Below are positions 8,588-16,878 of a DNA stretch of 62,182 bases, piece after piece. Position 1 is the stretch's first letter, and every line of letters begins with the position of its first letter. The DNA comes from Candidatus Hopanoidivorans cymbastelae. GTDB taxonomy: Bacteria > Actinomycetota > Acidimicrobiia > Acidimicrobiales > Hopanoidiivorantaceae. The position numbers and the translations under genes were made by a program. The notes under the pieces were generated by a model. The model did no database searches. It had not been told where the DNA came from and saw only the letters and a list, made by a program, of their open reading frames with translations. Location: NCBI GenBank assembly GCA_028283145.1, contig JAPYNY010000026.1, positions 1-62,182 of the forward strand, given 5' to 3'.

Positions 8588-9817
8588 TTATACCACCGTC
8601 CCGCTGGAGCGCAACTCCGCGAGATCCGTTTCCGCGAAGCCCCAGTCCAGCAACACTTCCTGGGTGTGCTGCCCTGGATGGGGCGAGGGACGTTGCACCT
8701 TGCCGGGCGTGAGGCTGAACCGGGGAGCTGGCGCAGGCAAAGTCATCTCATCTAGCTTCATAAAACCCTCCCGTGCCACGTTGTGGGGATGTCGCGGTGC
8801 TTCGTCAAGGTTGAGCACAGGCGCGAAACACACATCAGAGCCTTCCATGATCTCACACCACTCAACCCTGGTCTTGGTCTTGAAAATTGCTTCAAGATAT
8901 TGGCGACCTGCAGGCCAAGCTTCCCGGTCACCTTGCAGGGGCAGCTTTGACTCATCCGCGCCAGTCAGCCTAAGCAACTCTTGGTAAAACTGAGGCTCCA
9001 AGGAGCCAATAGAGACGTATTCCCCATCGGCACATTCATAGACTCCGTAATAATAGGCACCCCCATCCAGCAAGTTTTCGCCTCGCTCGCCCCAAACTCC
9101 CAAAGAGTGCATCGCATAGGTCATGGTAGCCAGCAGGGCCGACCCGTCCACCATCGCAGCGTCCACCACCTGGCCATGCCCTGTCTGGCGGGCCGACAAC
9201 GCGGCGCACACCAAGCCGAAAGCCAGCAGCATTCCGCCGCCCCCAAAATCGCCCAGATAGTTGACCGCCGGCACGGGCGGGCCACCTCTGGCTCCCACCG
9301 TGCTAAGCACTCCCGACAGGGCCACATAGTTGATGTCGTGTCCGGCGGCTGTGGCATACGATCCTGTTTGACCCCAGCCGGTCATGCGGCCATATACCAA
9401 CTTGGGGTTTCGCTCTAGGCAGACTTTAGGGCCAACGCCCAGCCGCTCAGCCACTCCCGGACGAAAACCTTCCAGCAACATGTCAGCCGTCTCAACCAGC
9501 CGTAAGACCACCTCTGTGCCAGCGGGGTCTTTCAAATTCACCGCTAGCGACCGGCGTCCGCGATTCAGCGGGTCGGAACTGGGGTGGTCGGGGAACTCTG
9601 CAGGCACCGCTGTGGTTCGGTCGACTCTGATGACGTCAGCTCCCATGTCGGCCAGCAACATGGCACAAAATGGGGCTGGCCCTATACCTGCCAACTCCAC
9701 AACTTTGAGGCCCACCAGCGGGCCTGAAGCTGGGTTTAGCGGGGCCGAGGCTGGGCTTGACGGAATAGAAGTTCCGCTTGACGAGCCCGAGGCTGGGCTT
9801 GAATTTTCAACTGTCAT
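8588..9817 (-). CDS. mcr: Alpha-methylacyl-CoA racemase (CaiB/BaiF family)
   Basis: A 409-residue type III CoA-transferase-fold protein. After a 30-residue Ser/Pro/Ala-rich N-terminal extension comes GLKVVELAGIGPAPFCAMLL, then AGHDINYVALSGVLS, which matches the alpha-methylacyl-CoA racemase active-site segment containing the catalytic histidine. The catalytic Asp/Glu pair should lie just downstream. The enzyme epimerises 2-methyl-branched acyl-CoAs so that they can enter beta-oxidation, as in degradation of sterol side chains or phytanic-type lipids. That fits the acyl-CoA dehydrogenases nearby. It lies upstream of the deacetylase and downstream of an LLM gene, all on the minus strand. Confidence 0.88.
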   Translation of the reverse strand: MTVENSSPASGSSSGTSIPSSPASAPLNPASGPLVGLKVVELAGIGPAPFCAMLLADMGADVIRVDRTTAVPAEFPDHPSSDPLNRGRRSLAVNLKDPAGTEVVLRLVETADMLLEGFRPGVAERLGVGPKVCLERNPKLVYGRMTGWGQTGSYATAAGHDINYVALSGVLSTVGARGGPPVPAVNYLGDFGGGGMLLAFGLVCAALSARQTGHGQVVDAAMVDGSALLATMTYAMHSLGVWGERGENLLDGGAYYYGVYECADGEYVSIGSLEPQFYQELLRLTGADESKLPLQGDREAWPAGRQYLEAIFKTKTRVEWCEIMEGSDVCFAPVLNLDEAPRHPHNVAREGFMKLDEMTLPAPAPRFSLTPGKVQRPSPHPGQHTQEVLLDWGFAETDLAELRSSGTVV

Positions 9818-9839
9818 GGTCTAGGTATCCGCTTCGCAA

Positions 9840-10706
9840 CTACGCCGTGATGAATTTCGCAGCAAAGGCTGACATCTCATCTTGCAAAACTGCCAAGTCG
9901 CTGGTGCCGCTGCCCAAGATAACCCGGTCGGCACCTAGAGATTGAACATTCTCAAGCGCCGCTTCGTCAAAGTGAACTAAACCGCCGCCCAACGTCAACT
10001 CCAGACTCTCCGGATCGCGACCGGCTTGTGAAGCTTCAGATTTCATCAGGTCTAGAGCAGCCGTCAAATCATCGCCCTGAAGGCCGAGCGGGTGGAAACC
10101 GTCTCCCAAACGCCCAGCCCTTCGAGCCGCGGCCTGGCTGTGTCCGCCGATATGAATTGGAATAGCATGGCTCACTGGCTTGGGATAGCTATTGACCGGG
10201 CCGAAGTGGAAAAATTCACCCTCATGGCTGGCAACACCTGGTGCCCAGAGTTTGCGCATCACTTCAATGATCTCATTCAGACGCCGTCCCCTGGTCTCAA
10301 AAGCTGCGCCACACGCTTCCAGTTCTTCACGCATCCAGCCCACGCCAACTCCCAGGTGCAGCCTGCCGTCGCTCAGCACATCAATGGTGGCGCATCGCTT
10401 GGCCAACGGCACGGGGTGATGGTTGGGAGCCACCAAAATGCCCGTGCCAAGCCTGATATTGGAAGTAATCCCAGCCAAATAGGCCAACAAGTCCAGTGGG
10501 TCTGGAATGTTGCAGTCTTCAGCTAAAGCCATCTCCCCCGATGAGTTGTAAGGGTATTTCCGCTCGTAGTTCTCAGCCACGACGGCGTGCTCCACCACAA
10601 ACAAACTTTCAAAACCAAGCTCATCAGCGTGCTTGGCAAACGCGCTCATATATTCAGGGTCGTGCACCACACTGGCTCTGTAGGGGGGGATAATTCCGTA
10701 TTTCAT
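9840..10706 (-). CDS. LLM-class F420-dependent oxidoreductase (TIGR03619-like)
   Basis: A 288-residue luciferase-like TIM-barrel protein. SNIRLGTGILVAPNHHPV and GRLHLGVGVGWMREELEA are the hallmark segments of the F420-binding actinobacterial group. The reaction is an F420-linked hydride transfer to an unknown substrate. It ends 22 bp before the racemase gene, so the two are probably co-transcribed. The ATG is preceded by AAGGAAGA. It shares the superfamily but little obvious sequence with the LLM protein at 4839, so this is not a recent duplication. Confidence 0.87.
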   Translation of the reverse strand: MKYGIIPPYRASVVHDPEYMSAFAKHADELGFESLFVVEHAVVAENYERKYPYNSSGEMALAEDCNIPDPLDLLAYLAGITSNIRLGTGILVAPNHHPVPLAKRCATIDVLSDGRLHLGVGVGWMREELEACGAAFETRGRRLNEIIEVMRKLWAPGVASHEGEFFHFGPVNSYPKPVSHAIPIHIGGHSQAAARRAGRLGDGFHPLGLQGDDLTAALDLMKSEASQAGRDPESLELTLGGGLVHFDEAALENVQSLGADRVILGSGTSDLAVLQDEMSAFAAKFITA

Positions 10707-10818
10707 CTGATCTTCCTTGTCTGGACTGGCTCCATAGTGGACGCAGCTGGCTGGTACAATAGTGTCCCAGCACCGCAGCGTCCCGGTGCCAAGATTTTTG
10801 TTTTAGTTTTATACCATT

Positions 10819-10848
10819 TTGCCAGCACACCAGCTGTTTAGCTATAAA
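10819..10848 (+). promoter_or_regulatory. Possible promoter of tRNA-Arg
   Basis: TTGCCA (10819-10824), an 18-base spacer and TATAAA (10843-10848) resemble a sigma-70 type promoter 22 bases before the tRNA. This is inference from sequence alone. Confidence 0.4.
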
Positions 10849-10869
10849 GTTATGCTGAAATTAACCAAT

Positions 10870-10941
10870 GCCCTCGTAGCTCAGGGGATAGAGCGACGGC
10901 CTCCGGAGCCGTGTGCACAGGTTCGAATCCTGTCGAGGGCG
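10870..10941 (+). tRNA. tRNA-Arg (anticodon CCG)
   Basis: A full cloverleaf can be drawn. The acceptor stem GCCCTCG (10870-10876) pairs with CGAGGGC (10934-10940). The D stem is GCTC/GAGC. The anticodon stem ACGGC/GCCGT encloses loop CTCCGGA with anticodon CCG at 10903-10905. The T stem ACAGG/CCTGT encloses TTCGAAT. The variable loop has four bases and the discriminator is G. The 3' CCA is not encoded. It reads the arginine codon CGG. Confidence 0.97.
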
Positions 10942-10991
10942 CGACATTGGGCTCACAAACTCCAGCTTAAACCAACTATGATTTTCACATA

Positions 10992-12167
10992 ATGTCAGCT
11001 ACCAGCACACCAGCTAGCACATCAATTGCAGCACCCCCAGCCGTCTCAACCCGCTGGACTCAACAATGGAAAGAACTGTATGAGGAAGTCATAGACAGCG
11101 GGTTGTGCACAGGTTGCGCTGGCTGCGTTATCTCCTGCCCGCATGACGTCATCGGCTATAGGCACGAAGCCGGCCACTACAAGCCTTATCACCTGGAAGA
11201 CGAACTCGGCCCGACCGACTGTGTGCACGGGGTCAAAGGCTGCACCTCCTGCACCCGAGCTTGCCCTCGTTTTAGACACTGGGAAACTCAAGCAGACCAA
11301 CACCTCTTCGGACGCACCCGTGACGGCGATGAGGTTTCTGGGATTTACAAAGACATCATCTTGACTCGTGCGGCCGACCAGACAGTCCATGAGTTGGGAC
11401 AAGATGGCGGGCTGGTGTCAGCTATTTTGATTTGGTGTCTGGAGAACGACATTATTGACGGAGCGCTGGTATCGCACCTTGAGGGCGGCCAAGGCGGCTG
11501 GAAGGCCATCCCCGCGGTAGCCACCAACAAGGAAGAAGTGCTGGCCGGGGCGGGCAGTCGCTACACCTACTCGGCCAACACTCTGGCCTATCAGGAGGCA
11601 ATGGACAAAGGACTGAAAAATCTGGCTCTGGTAGGGATGAGTTGCCAGACATCCATAGCGCCTGTGATGTGGAGTCGCAAAGTCGGCAAGGTCGGGCGGC
11701 CGTTGCGGCTCAACATCGGCCTGCTGTGCTCCAAGAGTTTTGACGATGCCATGTTTGACGAATTGTTTTGGATCAAATACGGCCTGCGTAAAGAAGACGT
11801 CCGCAAGATGAACGTCAAAGGTGTGCTGCAGGTCTGGCTGCGCAACGGCGAATACAGGGAAATCAGCCTGAAGGAGTGCCACGCCTGGACAAGAGAAGGC
11901 TGCCAGATGTGCCCCGACTTTGCGGCCGAGCACGCGGACATTTCCACTGGGGGCATTGGCGAAAAAAAGGACTGGACACTGACCATTGTGCGCTCCGATT
12001 TGGGGCGGGCGATCATTTGCGCCATGTTGGAAGAAGGAGTCATCGAAGGCAGGCCCGGTGACGAAGACCCGGCAGCCATTGCTCTGCTCCACAAGCTTGC
12101 AGCCAAAAGCCGTGAACGCTGGCCCAAGTGGGCCGAGTCCGAAGTTCACCTAGGCACGAAGGGCTGA
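10992..12167 (+). CDS. Coenzyme F420 hydrogenase/dehydrogenase beta-subunit (FrhB) family protein
   Basis: A 391-residue iron-sulfur flavoprotein. The N-terminal part holds clustered cysteines CTGCAGCVISCPHDV and CTSCTRACPRF, consistent with 4Fe-4S binding. The rest matches the FrhB N- and C-terminal domains, with EDGGLVSA-like QDGGLVSAILIWCLE and a C-terminal CPDFAAEHADIS cysteine segment. FrhB-type proteins transfer electrons between F420 and an iron-sulfur partner through FAD. Actinobacterial homologues stand alone, as here, and the physiological partner is not evident. Its presence agrees with the F420-type LLM enzymes 1-6 kb away. Confidence 0.85.
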   Translation: MSATSTPASTSIAAPPAVSTRWTQQWKELYEEVIDSGLCTGCAGCVISCPHDVIGYRHEAGHYKPYHLEDELGPTDCVHGVKGCTSCTRACPRFRHWETQADQHLFGRTRDGDEVSGIYKDIILTRAADQTVHELGQDGGLVSAILIWCLENDIIDGALVSHLEGGQGGWKAIPAVATNKEEVLAGAGSRYTYSANTLAYQEAMDKGLKNLALVGMSCQTSIAPVMWSRKVGKVGRPLRLNIGLLCSKSFDDAMFDELFWIKYGLRKEDVRKMNVKGVLQVWLRNGEYREISLKECHAWTREGCQMCPDFAAEHADISTGGIGEKKDWTLTIVRSDLGRAIICAMLEEGVIEGRPGDEDPAAIALLHKLAAKSRERWPKWAESEVHLGTKG

Positions 12168-12275
12168 GACAAGGCTGATCTTTTTCGCTAAAACCTTTAA
12201 AACAAAGCTTTTCAGTTAAAATCGGTGCTTTTCATATGGCCTCTGGCTAGGAGCCAATTCAACGTCAAAGAGGAT

Positions 12276-12383
12276 ATGCCACCAGCAAAAACCTGTTTTC
12301 ATATCGGGCAGTGTCCCGACACCATGTCGGGCGACAGAATATTTGAGTTAGTCGGGTTTAACCAGATTGGGGTAAGACAATAG
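12276..12383 (+). CDS. Possible 35-codon small ORF in an otherwise gene-free stretch
   Basis: Between 12168 and 12506 there is no conventional gene. This ORF starts ATG after AGAGGAT, a purine-rich stretch but only two bases from the start, and ends TAG. It encodes two cysteines and no membrane segment. Its sequence is not recognised. The same interval carries a hairpin CCCGAC-5-GTCGGG at 12315-12331, inside the ORF. It may be chance. Confidence 0.2.
   Translation: MPPAKTCFHIGQCPDTMSGDRIFELVGFNQIGVRQ
12315..12331. other. Hairpin in the FrhB-lipoprotein intergenic region
   Basis: CCCGAC (12315-12320), loop ACCAT, GTCGGG (12326-12331): a perfect 6-bp stem without a following T-run, so not a clear terminator. 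The rest of 12168-12506 is AT-rich and shows nothing else I can name. Confidence 0.35.
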
Positions 12384-12506
12384 GAGCCCGCTAACTCGGC
12401 CGCTAATGTGATTGTAATTTGCTTGCTCGCCTGTGCGGGCGCGACGGCAACTGGTGGCCGATCGCCTCAATCAGTTTTTGGGTACAACCCAAACCAGCAC
12501 AATCAG

Positions 12507-12875
12507 CTAGCTGGCTGTGCTGTGCTCATTGATGCATGTCCTGACATAACCCCTAATTTCATCAATCGTATCGTCTTGGTCAGCTTGGTCAAGTGCGTTG
12601 ATGTTTTCTCTCAACTCATCGTCAATTCGCTTGAATTCCTCAAAAATGACATTGTCCTCAATGTCTTCATAGGCGCATTCACACACAACTTTACCTTCTC
12701 TGACCTGAGGGTCATCCCGAATTGCAAGTTCGCAGCCCTTGACATAGTTTTCTCTCACCGTGGCATTGTATTCCCTTGGCTCTCCGCTGCCACCACAGCC
12801 GGCCAAGAACAAGCCAGCCAAAACCAGCAAGGCCGCACCGGCAAATCCTGCGATTCTGGCTTTTGATTTAGTCAT
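12507..12875 (-). CDS. Small secreted lipoprotein, function unknown
   Basis: A 122-residue protein with a clear lipoprotein signal: MTKSKARIAG, a hydrophobic core and lipobox LAGC (about residues 24-27), then GGSGEPREYN. The mature part is acidic and contains three further cysteines (KGCEL, VVCEC), which could form disulfides. It is expected to be anchored on the outer face of the cytoplasmic membrane. No family is recognised. It is followed, on the same strand coming from upstream, by nothing convincing; the uracil-DNA glycosylase gene lies 47 bp upstream. Confidence 0.75.
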   Translation of the reverse strand: MTKSKARIAGFAGAALLVLAGLFLAGCGGSGEPREYNATVRENYVKGCELAIRDDPQVREGKVVCECAYEDIEDNVIFEEFKRIDDELRENINALDQADQDDTIDEIRGYVRTCINEHSTAS

Positions 12876-12922
12876 CCATTGCAGCTTACCTTGGGATTTG
12901 TGGGTATCTGCCGTTTCCAGCC

Positions 12923-13654
12923 TTATAGCCGCTGCAACTCCGCCAACTCCACGGCCCGAAGAAAAACATCATCCAGCATCTCTTGGGTGAGCTTGCCAGT
13001 GAAAGTATTCTGCTGGCTTGGGTGATAAGAACAGAGCAGATGCCGCCCATCGGCCAACTGCAATTCCCGGCCGTGGGCAAATTTAGGACGTGGCTGGATT
13101 TCCAGCAAGACTGCCAGTTCTGTGGTGGCAATCCCGCCCAGTGCCACAAAAACTCTGGCTTGAGTCAGACACTCTAATTCTCGCTGCATAAATGGACGAC
13201 AAGTTGCTTTTTCCTCAACGGTCGGTTTGTTTGCGGGGGGAGCGCATTTCACCGGAGCAGTTACGTAAGCACCGGTGAGTTGAAGTCCATCTTGGCTGTT
13301 GACAGACTGGGGCTGGTTAGCCAAACCCGCCCGATGCATCGCTCTGTAGAGAAAATCACCCGCTCGATCTCCAGTGAACATCCTGCCTGTGCGGTTGGCT
13401 CCATGAGCGGCGGGGGCCAACCCCACCACCACAACCTTGGCATCTGCACTCCCAAGAGGCGGCACTGGTTTGCCCCAATAGTCATCTGCTCTAAAGGCAG
13501 CCCTTTTGACGCTGGCTATCTCCTCGCGCCAACTCACAAGCCTGGGGCAAGCCCGGCACGCAATTAACTCTGCGACCAGTTGTTCCAGTGCTTGCGAATT
13601 TTTCAGTGCTTGCGCAGGAGAACCTAATTTTGCCACAAGACTAAGTGTAAGCAA
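12923..13654 (-). CDS. Uracil-DNA glycosylase, family 5 (UDGb)
   Basis: A protein of 243 residues or slightly fewer. The first motif reads GLAPAAHGANRTG; family 5 enzymes have alanine where other families have the water-activating Asp or Asn. The second motif is SYHPSQQNTFTGK. Cysteines at CRACPR and in KCAPP and TCRPF are placed as in the 4Fe-4S clusters of family 4/5 enzymes. It excises uracil, and in family 5 often hypoxanthine or xanthine, from DNA. The start is uncertain: a TTG at 13654 or a GTG at 13636 both leave about 30 residues before CRAC. Confidence 0.88.
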   Translation of the reverse strand: MLTLSLVAKLGSPAQALKNSQALEQLVAELIACRACPRLVSWREEIASVKRAAFRADDYWGKPVPPLGSADAKVVVVGLAPAAHGANRTGRMFTGDRAGDFLYRAMHRAGLANQPQSVNSQDGLQLTGAYVTAPVKCAPPANKPTVEEKATCRPFMQRELECLTQARVFVALGGIATTELAVLLEIQPRPKFAHGRELQLADGRHLLCSYHPSQQNTFTGKLTQEMLDDVFLRAVELAELQRL

Positions 13655-13711
13655 AACTTCAAAGTTGATTGCGAACTAAAATCCAACACCCTCCCAAACC
13701 AAACCACAAAC

Positions 13712-14356
13712 ATGGCCCAGCCCAAAGCCCAAACCAAACCACAGCAAAAAGCACCCAAACCACCTGCCACGCTGCTGCTCATCCGCCACGCCGAGACGGC
13801 CACCACAGGCAAAGTCCTTCCGGGCAGAGCCGCGGGACTGGCTTTGTCGCCCAAGGGAATAGGCCAAGCCGAAGCTACAGCCGAAGCGGTGGCCGCGCGC
13901 CACAAGATAGCAGCCATTTATTCTTCCCCAATGGAGCGCGCCTGCCAAACAGCCGAGCCACTGTCGCGAATTATCCGCCGGCAAATCCGCGTCCATCCCG
14001 GTCTGAACGAATGCGAATTTGGGCGCTGGACTGGGCGGCGGCTGTCAGCCTTGCGTAAATCACCCGCCTGGCGACAAGTCCAACTGAACCCCAGCAACTT
14101 CCGCTTTCCCGAGGGCGAGTCGTTCCCGGAGATGCAAAACAGAATGGTCAACTCCCTTTTGGAAATAGCCCAAACCCATCGGGGCAAGACTGTGGCTGTT
14201 TTCTCCCACGCCGACACCATCAAGGCGGCTGTGGCTCACACCCTGGGGGTTCACCTCGATTTGTTCCAGCGAATAATCATCTCCCCCGCTTCCGTCACCG
14301 TCATCCAGCTAGGCGAGGATGGGCCTGCCGTTTTAGGCATCAACCACAGCTACTAA
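13712..14356 (+). CDS. Histidine phosphatase family protein (MSMEG_4193-type)
   Basis: A 214-residue phosphoglycerate-mutase-fold protein. The catalytic motif RHAETATTGKVLPGR lies near residue 27 and the second histidine in FSHADTIKAAV. Arginines of the phosphate pocket follow in SSPMERACQTAEPL. The particular gene order (this phosphatase, then DUF3090, then SCO1664-type) is the conserved actinobacterial cluster named after MSMEG_4193, so this protein is most likely that orthologue. The substrate is unknown in the family. The N-terminus is a lysine/glutamine/proline-rich tail, so the true start could be slightly downstream. Confidence 0.87.
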   Translation: MAQPKAQTKPQQKAPKPPATLLLIRHAETATTGKVLPGRAAGLALSPKGIGQAEATAEAVAARHKIAAIYSSPMERACQTAEPLSRIIRRQIRVHPGLNECEFGRWTGRRLSALRKSPAWRQVQLNPSNFRFPEGESFPEMQNRMVNSLLEIAQTHRGKTVAVFSHADTIKAAVAHTLGVHLDLFQRIIISPASVTVIQLGEDGPAVLGINHSY

Positions 14357-14439
14357 AATAGAAAAGCAGGGGGGCTGTGAAATCCAGCAGCGAACAGAGT
14401 GCTATGAAATTGAGCAACTGAGCAAAGAATAGAGGCGCT

Positions 14440-14937
14440 ATGGAATTTGATTTTGACGAACCTGATATGTTTACCACCGGCGCAATCGGGCCCAAGGGCC
14501 AGCGAGTCTTTTTCTTGCAGGCACAACAGGGCGACAACATTGCGGCGGTCAAGATAGAAAAACAGCAGGTGGCTACCTTGGCCAACTACTTGGAACAACT
14601 CTTGGAAATGCTGCCGCCTTCTGAAAATGAGCCTATTGAGTTACTGGAGGAGCCCGACGACCCGAATACCTTGTTGTGGACAGCCGGGGGCATGGAAATC
14701 GGCTATTCCGCCAACCAGGACAAGATCGCCTTGTTCATTGAAGAGTTGGACGCCGATGAAGCAGCCGAAGACACCCTTTCCGAATCTTTGGATCGCATTC
14801 GCGTGTTTTTGAGACGTGACCAGACCCTAGCTTTCATTCGCCGAGCCAGAGAGATTATCGCGGCGGGGCGACCGCTTTGCAGGTTCTGCGGTGAACCCTT
14901 GAACACGGACGACGGCTTCTGCCCTTGTGCCAACTGA
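14440..14937 (+). CDS. DUF3090 family protein
   Basis: A 165-residue protein starting MEFDFDEPDMFTTGAIGPKGQRVFFLQA, the characteristic DUF3090 opening. The C-terminus CRFCGEPLNTDDGFCPC is a four-cysteine zinc-ribbon-like knuckle, also usual for the family. The biochemical role is not known. It lies 83 bp after the phosphatase, and its end overlaps the start of the SCO1664-type gene by 11 bp, so the three genes form one unit. Confidence 0.88.
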   Translation: MEFDFDEPDMFTTGAIGPKGQRVFFLQAQQGDNIAAVKIEKQQVATLANYLEQLLEMLPPSENEPIELLEEPDDPNTLLWTAGGMEIGYSANQDKIALFIEELDADEAAEDTLSESLDRIRVFLRRDQTLAFIRRAREIIAAGRPLCRFCGEPLNTDDGFCPCAN

Positions 14938-15802
14938 GACGCCAACGCCAAGGACGCCCGACCCGCCCGGAGCCAACAGCAAACAATCTCACTTTGCCAC
15001 AGCTAGTGCGAGAACTACTGCCATAACTAGTTCAAAACCCCAATCGGAGTTCATCCGCGAGCGCCCACCTCTGTCCAAGCAGCAAGCCCTGGCTGCGCTG
15101 ACTAACGGAGAGTTGGAAATTGTTGGTCGCATGCCGTGGAGTTCAAACGCCACATTCCTGGTGGATGTGCTGCCAACTGAGACAACGACCGAAGCTATCC
15201 CCATCCAAGCCGTCTATAAACCCGTGAGAGGCGAGCGACCCCTATGGGACTTTCCCGAGGGGCTGCATGTCAGGGAGCGGGCTTGCTTCTTGTTGTCAGA
15301 AACTTTAGGTTGGCACCTAGTGCCCCCGACTGTCGTCAGGGATGGCCCGTTCGGCCAAGGCTCCCTGCAGCTGTTTGTGCTAGCTGATTTCAGCGAACAC
15401 TACCTTACCTTGAGAAGCGACCCCCAGCACACCTTGGATTTGATGCGGCTGTGCGCCTTTGATGTGCTGGCCAACTCCACCGACCGCAAGAGCGGGCATG
15501 TCTTGTTCGGCGAAACCGAAACCCTGGGCAATAGCAAAATCTTTGCGGTTGACAATGGACTGAGTTTTCATACCGAATTCAAGCTGCGGACAGTGTTGTG
15601 GGATTTCACTGGCCAGCCCCTGCCTGAAGAGATCACCAATCCAATCTCAGATTTACTGTCTCAAGACGACCTCAAATGCTTGGAAGGGCTGCTGACCGAG
15701 TCTGAAATCCTAGCCGCTCAAAAAAGAGCTGAAATTCTTCTGCAGAGCGGCATCTTCCCAGTTGATCCCACCGGGCATCGCTGGCCTTGGCCGCTGGTCT
15801 AA
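14927..15802 (+). CDS. SCO1664 family protein (PI3/4-kinase-like fold)
   Basis: A 291-residue protein that begins at a GTG overlapping the end of the DUF3090 gene, which makes coupling likely. After a low-complexity Pro/Thr/Ser N-terminus come VYKPVRGERPLWDFP and LCAFDVLANSTDRKSGHVL; the latter resembles the catalytic loop (D-x-x-x-N-x-D-R) of phosphatidylinositol-kinase-like proteins, followed by FAVDNGLSFH as the metal-binding D-N-G. Family members are restricted mostly to Actinobacteria and their substrate is unknown. A kinase acting together with the adjacent phosphatase is an attractive inference, unproven. Confidence 0.87.
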   Translation: MPTETPTPRTPDPPGANSKQSHFATASARTTAITSSKPQSEFIRERPPLSKQQALAALTNGELEIVGRMPWSSNATFLVDVLPTETTTEAIPIQAVYKPVRGERPLWDFPEGLHVRERACFLLSETLGWHLVPPTVVRDGPFGQGSLQLFVLADFSEHYLTLRSDPQHTLDLMRLCAFDVLANSTDRKSGHVLFGETETLGNSKIFAVDNGLSFHTEFKLRTVLWDFTGQPLPEEITNPISDLLSQDDLKCLEGLLTESEILAAQKRAEILLQSGIFPVDPTGHRWPWPLV

Positions 15803-15922
15803 CGTTCTGCTCTGTGCGCTGAGGCTATACGCCTCCGTGCGCCAACTCTGCCAATCGCAGCAGTTCACAATAAACTTAGCCTTGAAGTAACTTTAGGCAT
15901 CTCATGAAGGAGCAACAAAGCC

Positions 15923-16855
15923 ATGACAAAACTCTGTGAAGGCAAAACAGCGGTGGTTACAGGCGCTGGGCGGGGCATCGGACGCGAGCATGCCCTTATG
16001 CTGGCTGCCCACGGCGCTTCGGTGATTGTCAACGACCTGGGCGGCGATGAGCACGGCGTCGGCAGCGATCTCACCCCAGCGCAAGAAGTAGTGGAGGAAA
16101 TCCGAGCTGCTGGAGGCCAAGCTGAAGTCAACGGCGCCGACGTAAGCAATTTCGCCCAAGCCAAAGACATGATTCATCAAGCCATTGACAGCTTTGGCAG
16201 CATTGACATCCTGATCAACAACGCTGGCATCTTGCGAGACAGAATGATTTTCTCCCTTTCAGAAGAGGATTTTGACACTGTGGTCAAAGTCCACCTGAAG
16301 GGCACCTTCGCCCCACTCCACCACGCAGCTGTTTACTGGCGGGAGCGGGCCAAGGCAGGTGAGAGCAACGATGCCAGAGTTATCAATACGTCTTCGCCTT
16401 CGGGCATCTACGGCAACATCGGCCAAACCAACTACGGCGCTGCCAAGGCAGGCATTGCAGCCATGAGCATCATCTCAGCTATGGAGCTCACCAAATATGG
16501 CGTAACGGTCAATTGCTTGGCGCCTGGGGCGTTCACACGTCTGACGGCCCCGCTGATCGGCAGTTCCCTCAGCGAGACTTCCAACATTGCCATGTCTCCT
16601 ATCTGGGTGGCTGCGGTGGCTGTCTGGCTGTGCAGCGACGAAGCCAAGGACGTGACTGGTCGAGTGTTTGACGTGGCTGGCAATACCTTGTCTGTAGCTG
16701 AGGGCTGGCGCAAAGGCCCGATAGCCAGCACCGAAGATCCCGACCCCGCCAGTTTGGGCCCCACGATTTTAGACCTACTGCGCAAAGCCCGCATTAATGC
16801 GGATATGTCTGGACTTGAAGCTGAAGGCCCCGGCAGACCTACGCAAAATCTCTAG
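15923..16855 (+). CDS. SDR, multifunctional-enzyme-2-like 3-hydroxyacyl-CoA dehydrogenase
   Basis: A 310-residue SDR with TGAGRGIGREHALMLA (13-28), NDLGG, NNAGILRDRM and YGAAKAG (Tyr-x3-Lys). The combination REHALMLAAHGASVIVNDLGG and NNAGILRDRM is typical of the dehydrogenase domain of peroxisomal multifunctional enzyme 2 and its actinobacterial homologues, which oxidise 3-hydroxyacyl-CoAs. The C-terminal extension beyond about residue 255 is longer than in FabG. A good ribosome binding site AAGGAG precedes the ATG. It is followed after 23 bp by the CysQ-like gene. Confidence 0.87.
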   Translation: MTKLCEGKTAVVTGAGRGIGREHALMLAAHGASVIVNDLGGDEHGVGSDLTPAQEVVEEIRAAGGQAEVNGADVSNFAQAKDMIHQAIDSFGSIDILINNAGILRDRMIFSLSEEDFDTVVKVHLKGTFAPLHHAAVYWRERAKAGESNDARVINTSSPSGIYGNIGQTNYGAAKAGIAAMSIISAMELTKYGVTVNCLAPGAFTRLTAPLIGSSLSETSNIAMSPIWVAAVAVWLCSDEAKDVTGRVFDVAGNTLSVAEGWRKGPIASTEDPDPASLGPTILDLLRKARINADMSGLEAEGPGRPTQNL

Positions 16856-16878
16856 CCATAGTTGCCACGGCTCTGCCA

